9,304 bases of DNA from UBA5734 sp964528645 (GTDB lineage: Bacteria > Bacillota > Clostridia > Saccharofermentanales > UBA5734): contig CAZGSR010000060.1 in the NCBI GenBank assembly GCA_964528645.1, positions 1 to 9,304 of the forward strand. Direction: 5' to 3'. This document shows positions 1 through 6,019 of this stretch, piece after piece (position 1 is the stretch's first letter; each line of letters begins with the position of its first letter). The position numbers and the translations under genes are program-made. The notes beneath the pieces were generated by a model. That model was not told the origin of the DNA and ran no database searches. It saw only the letters and a program-made list of their open reading frames with translations.

Positions 1-185
1 GCACGGTCAATAATTGAAAGTCAGGTTGCATCTTTTCAATGCTTTTCACGGTAATCAGCAAAGAGCCCAATCGCTGCGAAAGCCCCCTTGTTACCGACAC
101 CGCTGGCTGGATTGGCTAGACTTTAGAAAAATGATTGAAATGACCGTCAGATTTCGATCTGACTGTAAAAACCGGGAGGTTTCCC
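1..185. other. Non-coding region upstream of the dioxygenase gene
   Basis: No convincing gene is visible here: open frames are short, lack a ribosome binding site and have no recognisable protein sequence. A weak sigma70-like pair on the + strand, CCGACA (94-99) and TAGACT (117-122) with a 17-base spacer, matches consensus at four of six bases in each box, so it is only a tentative promoter. The left part (14-39) contains the loose inverted repeat TTGAAA/TTTCAA, too weak to call. The better-defined hairpin at 146-163 is listed separately. Confidence 0.5.
146..163 (+). promoter_or_regulatory. UUCG-capped hairpin or operator in the ygiD leader
   Basis: GTCAGAT (146-152) and ATCTGAC (157-163) are perfect reverse complements around a TTCG tetraloop, a very stable RNA loop class. 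The hairpin ends 10 bases before the GGGAGG ribosome binding site (174-179). There is no U-tract, so it is not a simple terminator. It may be a 5'-UTR structure affecting message stability or translation, or a DNA operator for a dimeric regulator. The function is inference; the palindrome is directly seen. Confidence 0.5.
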
Positions 186-950
186 ATGCAACGCATGCCT
201 GTAATATTTGTCGGCCACGGTTCACCGATGAATGCGATTGAAGACAATCCCCAGACACGAAAATGGCGTGAAATAGGCCGCTCCATTCCCAGACCGCGAG
301 CCATCCTGGCTATTTCAGCCCACTGGTATGCCCCGGGTACATGGGTCAATGATGAAATTAAACCACGCCAGATCTATGATATGTACGGATTTCCACCCGA
401 CCTGTACGAGCTCGAATATCCGGCTCAGGGTGAGCCCGAACTGGCCAGCCGTGTCCAGACGTTGACCGGGTGTGTGGTTAACAATAACTGGGGGATCGAT
501 CATGGGACGTGGTCCGTGCTGGCGCATCTGTTTCCACAGGCAGATATCCCAGTCTGCCAGCTCAGCATCGATCGCACGGCCAGCCCGGAATTCCATTACC
601 AGCTGGGCCGTCAGCTGGCGCCATTGCGGGACGAGGGCTTCCTGATCCTGGGCAGCGGCAACATCGTCCATAATCTGCGCCGGGTCGATTTCGCCAACGA
701 AGGCGGCGAACCATGGGCGTATGAGTTTGACCAGGCTGTTGGTGAAAAAATTCGCCAGCACGATCATGCGGCTTTGCTGCATCCGGAGGTTTTCAGCCCC
801 GAGGCTGCACGGCTGGCGATTCCGACGCCAGACCACTATTGGCCGCTGCTCTATGTCCTGGGGGCAGCACAGCCAGACGATACCATCACATCGTTCAATG
901 AGATCTGCCAGTACGGCAGCCTGTCAATGACCGGTTACCAATTCGGCTGA
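186..950 (+). CDS. ygiD: Extradiol ring-cleavage dioxygenase family protein, YgiD/DODA type
   Basis: This 254-residue protein has the length and motifs of the class III (LigB-like) extradiol dioxygenase family. The E. coli YgiD and plant DOPA-dioxygenase members open the catechol ring of L-DOPA with O2. Visible motifs are VGHGSPM with His11, SAHW with His46, DHGTW with His106, GSGNIVHNL with His162, and TPDHYWPLLYV with His217. By family analogy His11, His46 and His217 bind the metal (Fe or Zn), and His162 acts in catalysis. There is no signal peptide or membrane segment, so it should be cytoplasmic. The ATG start follows GGGAGG at six bases. The gene stands alone on the + strand, facing the minus-strand operon across a shared terminator. 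The true substrate is unknown, and an O2-dependent role is puzzling beside an [FeFe]-hydrogenase maturase gene. Family assignment is secure; DOPA specificity is not. Confidence 0.9.
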   Translation: MQRMPVIFVGHGSPMNAIEDNPQTRKWREIGRSIPRPRAILAISAHWYAPGTWVNDEIKPRQIYDMYGFPPDLYELEYPAQGEPELASRVQTLTGCVVNNNWGIDHGTWSVLAHLFPQADIPVCQLSIDRTASPEFHYQLGRQLAPLRDEGFLILGSGNIVHNLRRVDFANEGGEPWAYEFDQAVGEKIRQHDHAALLHPEVFSPEAARLAIPTPDHYWPLLYVLGAAQPDDTITSFNEICQYGSLSMTGYQFG

Positions 951-975
951 GCGCCGGGCCGGGGTGATTTCATCG

Positions 976-1027
976 CAACAAAATGCCCACCTTGGGTGCC
1001 TGGCATCCAAAGTGGGCATTTTTGTTG
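976..1027. terminator. Bidirectional intrinsic terminator between convergent ygiD and hydF
   Basis: AAAATGCCCAC (980-990) pairs perfectly with GTGGGCATTTT (1012-1022). After one mismatch the stem continues with TTGG/CCAA, closing an 11-base loop. The outer CAACA/TGTTG extends the stem. On the + strand it is followed by a T-rich run after the ygiD stop (950). On the minus strand it is followed by TTTTGTTG after the hydF stop (1037). It therefore fits termination from both sides of convergent genes. Confidence 0.85.
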
Positions 1028-1036
1028 GGGCAGGAT

Positions 1037-2269
1037 TCAGTCTTCTTCCAGGGCGAGCAGGGCGGCAGGGAAGGGCTTCAGGGCGCGGGGCAGAATGCCC
1101 ATGGTGTAGGCGATGAGCATGCCGTAATTCGTGATTGCAACCCCGTGCTCACGGGCCAGGGCGATTCGGTACTGCATCTCCTTGCGGTTGAGCATGCAGC
1201 CACCACAATGGACAATCACGGCGTAGTCACCGATGTTTTTCGGGTACTGCACACCGGAGGCCCATTCGAACTGGACATCGCCGCCGACAATCTGGCGGAT
1301 CCAGCGCGGGATCTTGACTGTGCCGATGTCATCCGACTGGCGGTGGTGGGTGCAGCCCTCAACGATCAGGACCTTGTCCTGCGGCGTCAGCTGCTCGATC
1401 CGGCGCAGTCCTTCGACCATCGGGGCGAGATCGCCTTTCTGGCGGGCAAACAGGATCGAGAAAGACGTCATCGGAATGTCTGTGGGTGTGTCGGCTGACA
1501 CTTTCATGAACGCCTGCGAATCGGTGATCACAATCGCTGGCTTATGCTTGAGGCTTTCCAGCGTCTGCTTGAGCTCATGTTCCTTGGTGACCATGGCGAT
1601 CGCGTCGATTTCGAGCAAATCGCGGATCACCTGCTGCTGGGGCAGGATCAGGCGGCCTTTCGGGGCAGCCTTGTCGATCGGCGTGACCAGGACAGCAATT
1701 TCGCCTGGCCGAACGAGGTCACCGACCAGACCGAGCTCTTCTTCGTCGAAACGGGCGTTTTCGATGATCAGCTCTTTCAGGGCACCGATGCCTTCACCGG
1801 TTGCAGCACTAACTCGGACCACGGGCAGGGCCAGGGAATTTTTTTGTTCCTTGAAATGATCCTCAGACATTGGATTGAGGTCGGTTTTGTTGAACACAAC
1901 CACTGTCGGGGTCTGGCGCTTTTTCAGGTCGGCCAGGAAATGACGCTCGAAATCGGTGACACCTTCCTCGGCGCTGACAACGACAATTGCCAGATGCGTC
2001 TTCCTCAGGACTTCATAGGTTTTTTCGATGCGCAGGGCACCCAGCTCGCCAACGTCATCGAGACCGGCTGTGTCGGTGATGACGACCGGTCCGATCGGCA
2101 GCAGCTCCATCGTTTTGTGGACCGGGTCCGTTGTCGTTCCGGCCACGGGCGACGTAATGGCAAAGCTCTGCCCGGTCAGCGCATTGATCAGGGACGATTT
2201 GCCGGCATTGCGCTTGCCGAAAATGGAAATCGCCAGGCGGTTGGCCATTGGGGTGTTGTTCATCGACAT
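1037..2269 (-). CDS. hydF: [FeFe]-hydrogenase H-cluster maturation GTPase HydF
   Basis: HydF is the scaffold on which the [2Fe] subcluster made with the radical-SAM enzymes HydE and HydG is assembled and passed to apo-hydrogenase in the cytoplasm. The 410-residue product shows the expected architecture. An N-terminal GTPase domain carries G1 GKRNAGKSS (18-26), TTTD (45-48), G3 DTAG (66-69), G4 NKTD (127-130) and G5 SAATGEG (154-160). A middle dimerisation region follows. The C-terminal cluster-binding domain has Cys306-x-His308 and, about 45 residues on, His354-Cys355-GG-Cys358, the HydF CxH...HCxxC signature. The length is typical. I chose the ATG at 2269 because GGAGG (minus strand of 2279-2283) lies nine bases before it; the frame stays open upstream to a TTG at 2314 without such a site. 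It is the last gene of the hemerythrin-aspA-hydF unit, 72 bases after aspA. hydE and hydG are absent from the window. Confidence 0.97.
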   Translation of the reverse strand: MSMNNTPMANRLAISIFGKRNAGKSSLINALTGQSFAITSPVAGTTTDPVHKTMELLPIGPVVITDTAGLDDVGELGALRIEKTYEVLRKTHLAIVVVSAEEGVTDFERHFLADLKKRQTPTVVVFNKTDLNPMSEDHFKEQKNSLALPVVRVSAATGEGIGALKELIIENARFDEEELGLVGDLVRPGEIAVLVTPIDKAAPKGRLILPQQQVIRDLLEIDAIAMVTKEHELKQTLESLKHKPAIVITDSQAFMKVSADTPTDIPMTSFSILFARQKGDLAPMVEGLRRIEQLTPQDKVLIVEGCTHHRQSDDIGTVKIPRWIRQIVGGDVQFEWASGVQYPKNIGDYAVIVHCGGCMLNRKEMQYRIALAREHGVAITNYGMLIAYTMGILPRALKPFPAALLALEED

Positions 2270-2312
2270 TGGGAAAGGCCTCCAGTGTTGTTTGAGGGCA
2301 GACCGGCCGGGC

Positions 2313-2343
2313 AACCCCTGCCAGACAAGATCTGCCAGGGGTT
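2313..2343 (-). promoter_or_regulatory. Intergenic hairpin at the aspA stop codon
   Basis: AACCCCTG (2313-2320) pairs with CAGGGGTT (2336-2343). After a single C-C mismatch, CAGA pairs with TCTG around the five-base loop CAAGA. On the minus-strand transcript the stem starts in the aspA stop codon and fills about half of the 72-base gap before hydF. No U-tract follows (the next bases are GC-rich), so full termination is unlikely. It more probably affects mRNA processing or stability, or separates translation of the two genes. Confidence 0.5.
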
Positions 2344-3736
2344 ATTTGCTGCCCGGGATTCCAGGGCTGGTCATGGTTTCGGGGGCGAGGATTTTATCCA
2401 GCTGTTCAGTCGACAGAAGTCCATGGCGGATCAGCAGGGTGCGCACCGTTTCGCCGCTGGACAGGCACTCGGCTGCAATTCCAGCTGCCTGGTCGTAGCC
2501 AATATGGCCGGTCAGAGCTGTAACGATCGCCGTCGAACGCTCGAGCAGTTCACGGCAGCGTGTTTCATCGGGGGCGATGCCGGAGATGCACTTTTCAATG
2601 AACAAAGGCACGACGTGGTCGAGCAGATCGAGCATTTGCAGCAGGTTGTGGGCGATCAGCGGCAGGAAGGCATTGAGCTCGAGTTGGCCGCCCTGGGCGG
2701 CGAGCGTGATCGCCAGATCATTGGCCATGATCTGGTAGGCGACCTGGTTGACGGCCTCGGGCAAGACGGGATTGACCTTGCCTGGCATGATCGAAGAGCC
2801 TGACTGCAAGGCTGGCAGGCGGATTTCGCCCAGGCCGGCCCGCGGACCGGAAGACAGCAGGCGCAGGTCGTTGGCGATTTTACTGAGGTTGACTGCGGCT
2901 GTTTTCAGCAGGCCGGAAACCTCGACGAAAACGTCGTTGTTCTGGGTCGGGTCCATCAGGTATTCGGCGCGGGCCAGGCCGAGACCGGTGACTTCACGCA
3001 GCTTGTCGATCATGGTGAAAAGGTATTTGCGCGGGGCGTTGATCCCGGTGCCGACGGCTGTGCCGCCGATATTGACCTGGCGCAGCCGTTCCTCGACTTT
3101 GTACAGGCGCCAGCGGTCGCGCGCGATCGCCTGGGCCCAGGCACCGAACTCCTGGCCGAGGGTGACCGGAACGGCGTCCTGGAGCTGGGTGCGGCCGACT
3201 TTCAGGATCGCAGCAAAGGCTTGCTCTTTTTCCTGCAGGGCGGTCTGGAGCCGGGCAAACTGTTCGCTGACCGACTTGAGCCGGCCAATCGCGGCAATCC
3301 GCACGGCAGTCGGAAAGACATCGTTGGTCGATTGGAACAGGTTGACATGATCGATCGGGTGAATGCGGGCATAGTCGCCCTTCGTTGCGCCGAGGATTTC
3401 CAGGGCCCGGTTGGCCAGGACCTCGTTGACATTCATATTGGCAGAGGTACCGGCGCCACCTTGCAAGGCATCGACCACGAACTGGTCCTGAAGCGCGCCT
3501 GTGAGCACCTCGTCACAGGCCTGGCTGATGGCCCGGCCGATATCCGGATCAATAAAAGCGTGCTGGAGATTGGTCAGGACGGCTGCTTTTTTGACCTGGA
3601 CCAGAGCCCGGACCAGATCCGGATGCACCGGCTGGCGCAGGATCGGGAAATTCTCCAGAGCTCGTGCGGTCTGCAAACCGTAATAGCACTGGTCATCCAG
3701 CGTCATTTCTCCGTGGGTGTCCCGTTCGATCCGCAT
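2342..3736 (-). CDS. aspA: Aspartate ammonia-lyase (aspartase)
   Basis: This enzyme reversibly converts L-aspartate to fumarate and ammonia in the cytoplasm. The 464-residue length matches the aspartase/fumarase superfamily. Its three conserved regions are present: GTSANMN near 96-102; QSTNDVFPT (135-143) preceded by HPIDHVN; and the signature GSSIMPGKVNP (313-323), with catalytic-loop Ser314/Ser315 and substrate-binding Lys320 and Asn322 by family analogy. GRTQLQDAVP (181-190) has the Gln typical of aspartases where class II fumarases have GRTHLQDA, so I favour aspartase over fumarase. The ATG at 3736 follows GGAGG at seven bases. The gene lies between a hemerythrin-like gene and hydF, and aspartase genes are known in [FeFe]-hydrogenase maturase clusters. 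That suggests, by inference, local ammonia supply for the azadithiolate bridge of the H-cluster rather than only general aspartate catabolism. Activity on other amino acids cannot be excluded. Confidence 0.92.
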   Translation of the reverse strand: MRIERDTHGEMTLDDQCYYGLQTARALENFPILRQPVHPDLVRALVQVKKAAVLTNLQHAFIDPDIGRAISQACDEVLTGALQDQFVVDALQGGAGTSANMNVNEVLANRALEILGATKGDYARIHPIDHVNLFQSTNDVFPTAVRIAAIGRLKSVSEQFARLQTALQEKEQAFAAILKVGRTQLQDAVPVTLGQEFGAWAQAIARDRWRLYKVEERLRQVNIGGTAVGTGINAPRKYLFTMIDKLREVTGLGLARAEYLMDPTQNNDVFVEVSGLLKTAAVNLSKIANDLRLLSSGPRAGLGEIRLPALQSGSSIMPGKVNPVLPEAVNQVAYQIMANDLAITLAAQGGQLELNAFLPLIAHNLLQMLDLLDHVVPLFIEKCISGIAPDETRCRELLERSTAIVTALTGHIGYDQAAGIAAECLSSGETVRTLLIRHGLLSTEQLDKILAPETMTSPGIPGSK

Positions 3737-3828
3737 GGGTCGTCCTCCATCTCATCAGGCAAGCAATCCGCTCCTCAGTATAGCGCAGGATCGGTGCTTC
3801 GCGAAGTAGCTGGAGATACGTTGGCCGA

Positions 3829-4317
3829 TCAGGCCGTGTAGCCGTCGTACGCCTGGGTGTTCTCGAAATGGATCAGCTCGATGGTCGCCTTTTCCAGCGC
3901 CTGCAGCTTTTCATAGGTCAGTTTGATTTCGCTGCTGGTCCGGTAATCGGGGCGGTAGTTGTGTGTCACCTGGCGCAGCTGACGCAGAACATCCATGATC
4001 TGGTCGTGCTCTTTGAGCGAATCGGTGACATGCTCGACGGCCAGGCTGAGAGGTGCTGCGTCTGCCTCGTGGCGCAGCAAAGTCGGGTAGACGAATTTGC
4101 TCTCGCGCTGGATATGGACAGACAGCATGGAAAGAAGTTTGACAAACAGAAAACGGATTTCGCGCAACTCGGACTGGTCAGCAGTCGCGTTGCGCAACAC
4201 CAGTGTGGTCAATTGGTCGATCAGTGGCAAATCGTGAACCAGAAGCTGGTTCTGGACCGACTTGATCTCACGGATCAAGGCAAACGAATTCTTATTCATA
4301 TCGTGTGTAAAAGGCAT
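3829..4317 (-). CDS. Hemerythrin-like (HHE/RIC-type) helical-bundle protein
   Basis: This 162-residue soluble protein resembles the C-terminal domain of the di-iron repair proteins YtfE/ScdA, without their N-terminal ScdA_N domain. Visible landmarks are His28, HIQRES (His68, Glu72) followed by KFVYPTL, EHD (His104) followed by the LRQLRQVTHNYRP segment, and HFEN (His150, Glu152). Family members bind a non-haem di-iron centre and react with O2 or NO or help repair Fe-S clusters. The position four residues before Glu152, where YtfE has a ligand His, is Leu148, and the usual closing LFP is replaced by AYDGYTA, so the metal site may be altered. The ATG at 4317 follows AGGAGG at eight bases. It is the first gene of the unit with aspA (92-base gap) and hydF, so a role in oxygen/NO protection or iron handling during hydrogenase maturation is plausible but inferred. 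No regulator DNA-binding domain is present. Confidence 0.82.
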   Translation of the reverse strand: MPFTHDMNKNSFALIREIKSVQNQLLVHDLPLIDQLTTLVLRNATADQSELREIRFLFVKLLSMLSVHIQRESKFVYPTLLRHEADAAPLSLAVEHVTDSLKEHDQIMDVLRQLRQVTHNYRPDYRTSSEIKLTYEKLQALEKATIELIHFENTQAYDGYTA

Positions 4318-4550
4318 AACCGTTCCTCCTGTTGGACAACCGGAACCCGCCTTGTGGGTTATTTGGTCAAATCAGTTCTTGCAATCTGGCCCGGGCCTCC
4401 TGCCCAGGAAATCACCTGATCCAAGACCATCCTACTGGCTGGAATTATTTTATACAATAGACAAAGACAACAAAAATTATGAACTTTTTGTGTGCTTGTG
4501 ATCGAATCTGGCTAACATTTCAGAAAAAGAGCCGAAATTGCAACAATCTT
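4318..4550 (-). other. Long 5' leader of the hemerythrin-aspA-hydF operon
   Basis: If transcription starts just downstream of the -10 box at 4551-4556, the message carries a leader of roughly 225 bases with no convincing gene. Near the start codon it can form CCTGGGC/GCCCGGG (seven pairs with one G-U, loop AGGAG, about 4390-4410) and AACCC/GGGTT (4344-4348 with 4356-4360). The part from 4440 on is AT-rich. A second promoter-like box, minus-strand TATAAAAT at 4447-4454, lacks a good -35. I do not recognise any known riboswitch or T-box motif. Confidence 0.35.
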
Positions 4551-4579
4551 TTTATAATATATTGAACGTACGCTCACAA
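4551..4579 (-). promoter_or_regulatory. Candidate sigma70-type promoter for the hemerythrin-aspA-hydF operon
   Basis: On the minus strand TTGTGA (4579-4574) and TATAAA (4556-4551) are separated by 17 bases. They match the -35 and -10 consensus at four and five of six positions. The surroundings are AT-rich. The site lies between the inverted repeat at 4601-4645 and the first gene, consistent with a start near 4544. Confidence 0.45.
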
Positions 4580-4600
4580 ACGATCATTGCTGCCAAATTA

Positions 4601-4645
4601 GGGACGCCGTCCCGATATCGGTTTGCGATATCGGGACGGCGTCCC
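4601..4645. repeat. 20-bp perfect inverted repeat (REP/MITE-like or orphan terminator)
   Basis: The arm at 4601-4620 is the exact reverse complement of 4626-4645 around the five-base loop GTTTG. Each arm contains smaller palindromes: GGGACG-C-CGTCCC and CGATATCG. On the + strand the hairpin is followed by TTTTC and could terminate transcription, but no + strand gene precedes it. On the minus strand it lies downstream of the transporter operon's own terminator and has no U-tract. A perfect 20-bp stem with nested palindromes looks like a dispersed repetitive element. It may insulate the two operons. Confidence 0.75.
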
Positions 4646-4664
4646 TTTTCCAACCAACCACCGC

Positions 4665-4703
4665 AAAAGAGCCTGGCACCAGCGGTTTCCGGGTGCCAGG
4701 CTC
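4665..4703 (-). terminator. Intrinsic terminator of the sugar transporter operon
   Basis: GAGCCTGGCACC (4669-4680) pairs perfectly with GGTGCCAGGCTC (4692-4703) around an 11-base loop. In minus-strand reading the stem is followed by TTTTGCGG (the A run at 4665-4668), about 45 bases after the permease stop codon. The placement and shape fit rho-independent termination of the chvE-mmsA-mmsB transcript. Confidence 0.8.
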
Positions 4704-4747
4704 GATTTGTGTTTTTGCGCGTACGGGGTGATTTTGGGTATTGTGGC

Positions 4748-5920
4748 TTATTTTTTGTTGCGGGTCATGACGTCGAAGACGACGGCGAGGACGAGGACGG
4801 CGCCACGGATGATGTACTGCCAGGAGATATCGACGCCCATCAGGTTCATGCCGCTGATCAGGGAGGCCATGACCAGTGCGCCGATGATCGATCCGGTGAC
4901 TTTGCCGACGCCTCCGGCAGCGGAGACACCACCGACATACGCGGCGGCGATGGCATCGAGTTCAAACAACGTACCGGCTGTTGTGGTAGCTGACTGCAAG
5001 CGGGCGGTGTAGAGAATACCGGACATGGCAGTCAGCAGGCCCATGGAACCGAAAACGAGGAAGGTGATCGCCTTGACACTGATACCAGACAGCTTGGCAG
5101 CTTCTGGATTGCCACCGACCGCGTAGATGTGGCGGCCGACGACCGTCCGGTTGGTCACGAAGTGGTAGATCGCGGTGACGACGATGACGATGACCGTGGT
5201 CCAGGACAAGCCATTGAACTGGGAGAGGATGAAGGCAATGTAGGCAATGATCAGTGAGACAAAAACCAGTTTGATCGAAAAGATCGTGCCAGAGACCACC
5301 TCGAAATTGTATTTGACTTTGTTACGGCGGGTGTTGCTTTCACTGATGACCATGAAAACAATCGCCAGGGCGCCGAGGACCAGCGTGATGAAATGGTTGT
5401 TCGGCAGAATCGCGATATCCGGGATATAACCATTGCCGATCGCATTGAAACTGGCATTCGGAACGATGATGGTGCCGGTTTTCTGAGTGACCTGGAGCAG
5501 CGCGCCGCGGTAAATGAGCATGCCAGCCAGCGAAGCAACAAAGGCCGGGATCCCGACGCGGGCAACAAAGAAACCGGTCAGCAGTCCGACAACAACACCG
5601 AGGACCAGGATGATCGGGATGACCACGATGACCGGCAACTTGGCACTCGTCAGCAAGATGGCCGCGACAGCACCGAGGAAGCCAGCTGCAAAGCCGACGG
5701 ACAGGTCGATGTGGCGTATGACGATGACCAGTGTCATGCCGACCGCGAGAACGGCGATGTAGCCGGTTGCGTCGATCAGCTTGGAAATGTTGCGCGACGA
5801 GATGAAGGTTCCGTCCGTCAGGACGGCAAAAACCGCCATGATGACAACGAGAGCGATGTACATGCCGTAGTCACGGATGTTCTTTTTCAAAAGATCTTTC
5901 ATTTCAGTGATGAAACCCAT
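4748..5920 (-). CDS. mmsB: Multiple-monosaccharide ABC transporter permease (CUT2, MmsB/GguB/XylH type)
   Basis: The product is an integral inner-membrane subunit that forms the sugar channel, probably as a dimer, driven by the ATPase encoded just upstream. The 390 residues are strongly hydrophobic, with about ten membrane segments beginning near residues 18-37 and 52-68. The length matches XylH/GguB permeases and is longer than the roughly 320-residue RbsC. CUT2 hallmarks are RHIDLSVG (69-76), the cytoplasmic loop GRHIYAVGGNPEAAKLSGI (262-280) thought to contact the ATPase, and ELDAIAAAYVGGVSAAGGVG (320-339). A hydrophilic stretch around 192-208 (ESNTRRNKVKYN) interrupts the membrane segments. 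The ATG at 5920 follows AGGAGG at seven bases. It is the last gene of the operon, 99 bases after the ATPase gene and just before a terminator. Specificity (xylose, glucose, galactose, arabinose or several) cannot be read from the permease. Confidence 0.95.
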   Translation of the reverse strand: MGFITEMKDLLKKNIRDYGMYIALVVIMAVFAVLTDGTFISSRNISKLIDATGYIAVLAVGMTLVIVIRHIDLSVGFAAGFLGAVAAILLTSAKLPVIVVIPIILVLGVVVGLLTGFFVARVGIPAFVASLAGMLIYRGALLQVTQKTGTIIVPNASFNAIGNGYIPDIAILPNNHFITLVLGALAIVFMVISESNTRRNKVKYNFEVVSGTIFSIKLVFVSLIIAYIAFILSQFNGLSWTTVIVIVVTAIYHFVTNRTVVGRHIYAVGGNPEAAKLSGISVKAITFLVFGSMGLLTAMSGILYTARLQSATTTAGTLFELDAIAAAYVGGVSAAGGVGKVTGSIIGALVMASLISGMNLMGVDISWQYIIRGAVLVLAVVFDVMTRNKK

Positions 5921-5992
5921 AATGAATCCTCCTATGGATGGGCGTTGGTTATCCGTTCAGCTGTTCAGACCGAGCTCTCAAGATGCCCGGGT

Positions 5993-6017
5993 CGTCTCAG
6001 GATCGTCTCAGGATCGT
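5993..6017. repeat. 11-bp tandem duplication after the ATPase stop codon
   Basis: The unit CGTCTCAGGAT occurs at 5993-6003 and again at 6004-6014, followed by CGT. It lies immediately after the mmsA stop codon (6022-6020 on the minus strand) in the 99-base gap before mmsB. Each copy carries an in-line TGA on the minus strand. It looks like a recent slippage duplication; no function is evident. Confidence 0.6.
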
Positions 6018-6019
6018 GC

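Noticed and set aside
1544..2803. Long open frame on the + strand (about 419 codons) opposite hydF and aspA
   Set aside because: It is antisense to both genes, whose motifs are intact, and has no ribosome binding site or recognisable domain.
2342..3736. Class II fumarase instead of aspartase
   Set aside because: The GRTQLQDAVP segment has Gln where fumarases have His, and the sequence reads as aspartase throughout. The hydF neighbourhood also favours aspartase.
3777..3805. Internal promoter before aspA (minus-strand TATACT at 3782-3777)
   Set aside because: The -10 is reasonable but the -35 position reads TTCGCG, a poor match in a GC-rich palindromic context. Not enough support.
4318..4550. 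Known riboswitch or T-box in the operon leader
   Set aside because: No T-box sequence, glycine, cobalamin or other conserved riboswitch core could be recognised by eye.
4552..4557. TATAAT-like box on the + strand in the AT-rich gap
   Set aside because: No -35 exists at proper spacing and no + strand gene follows.
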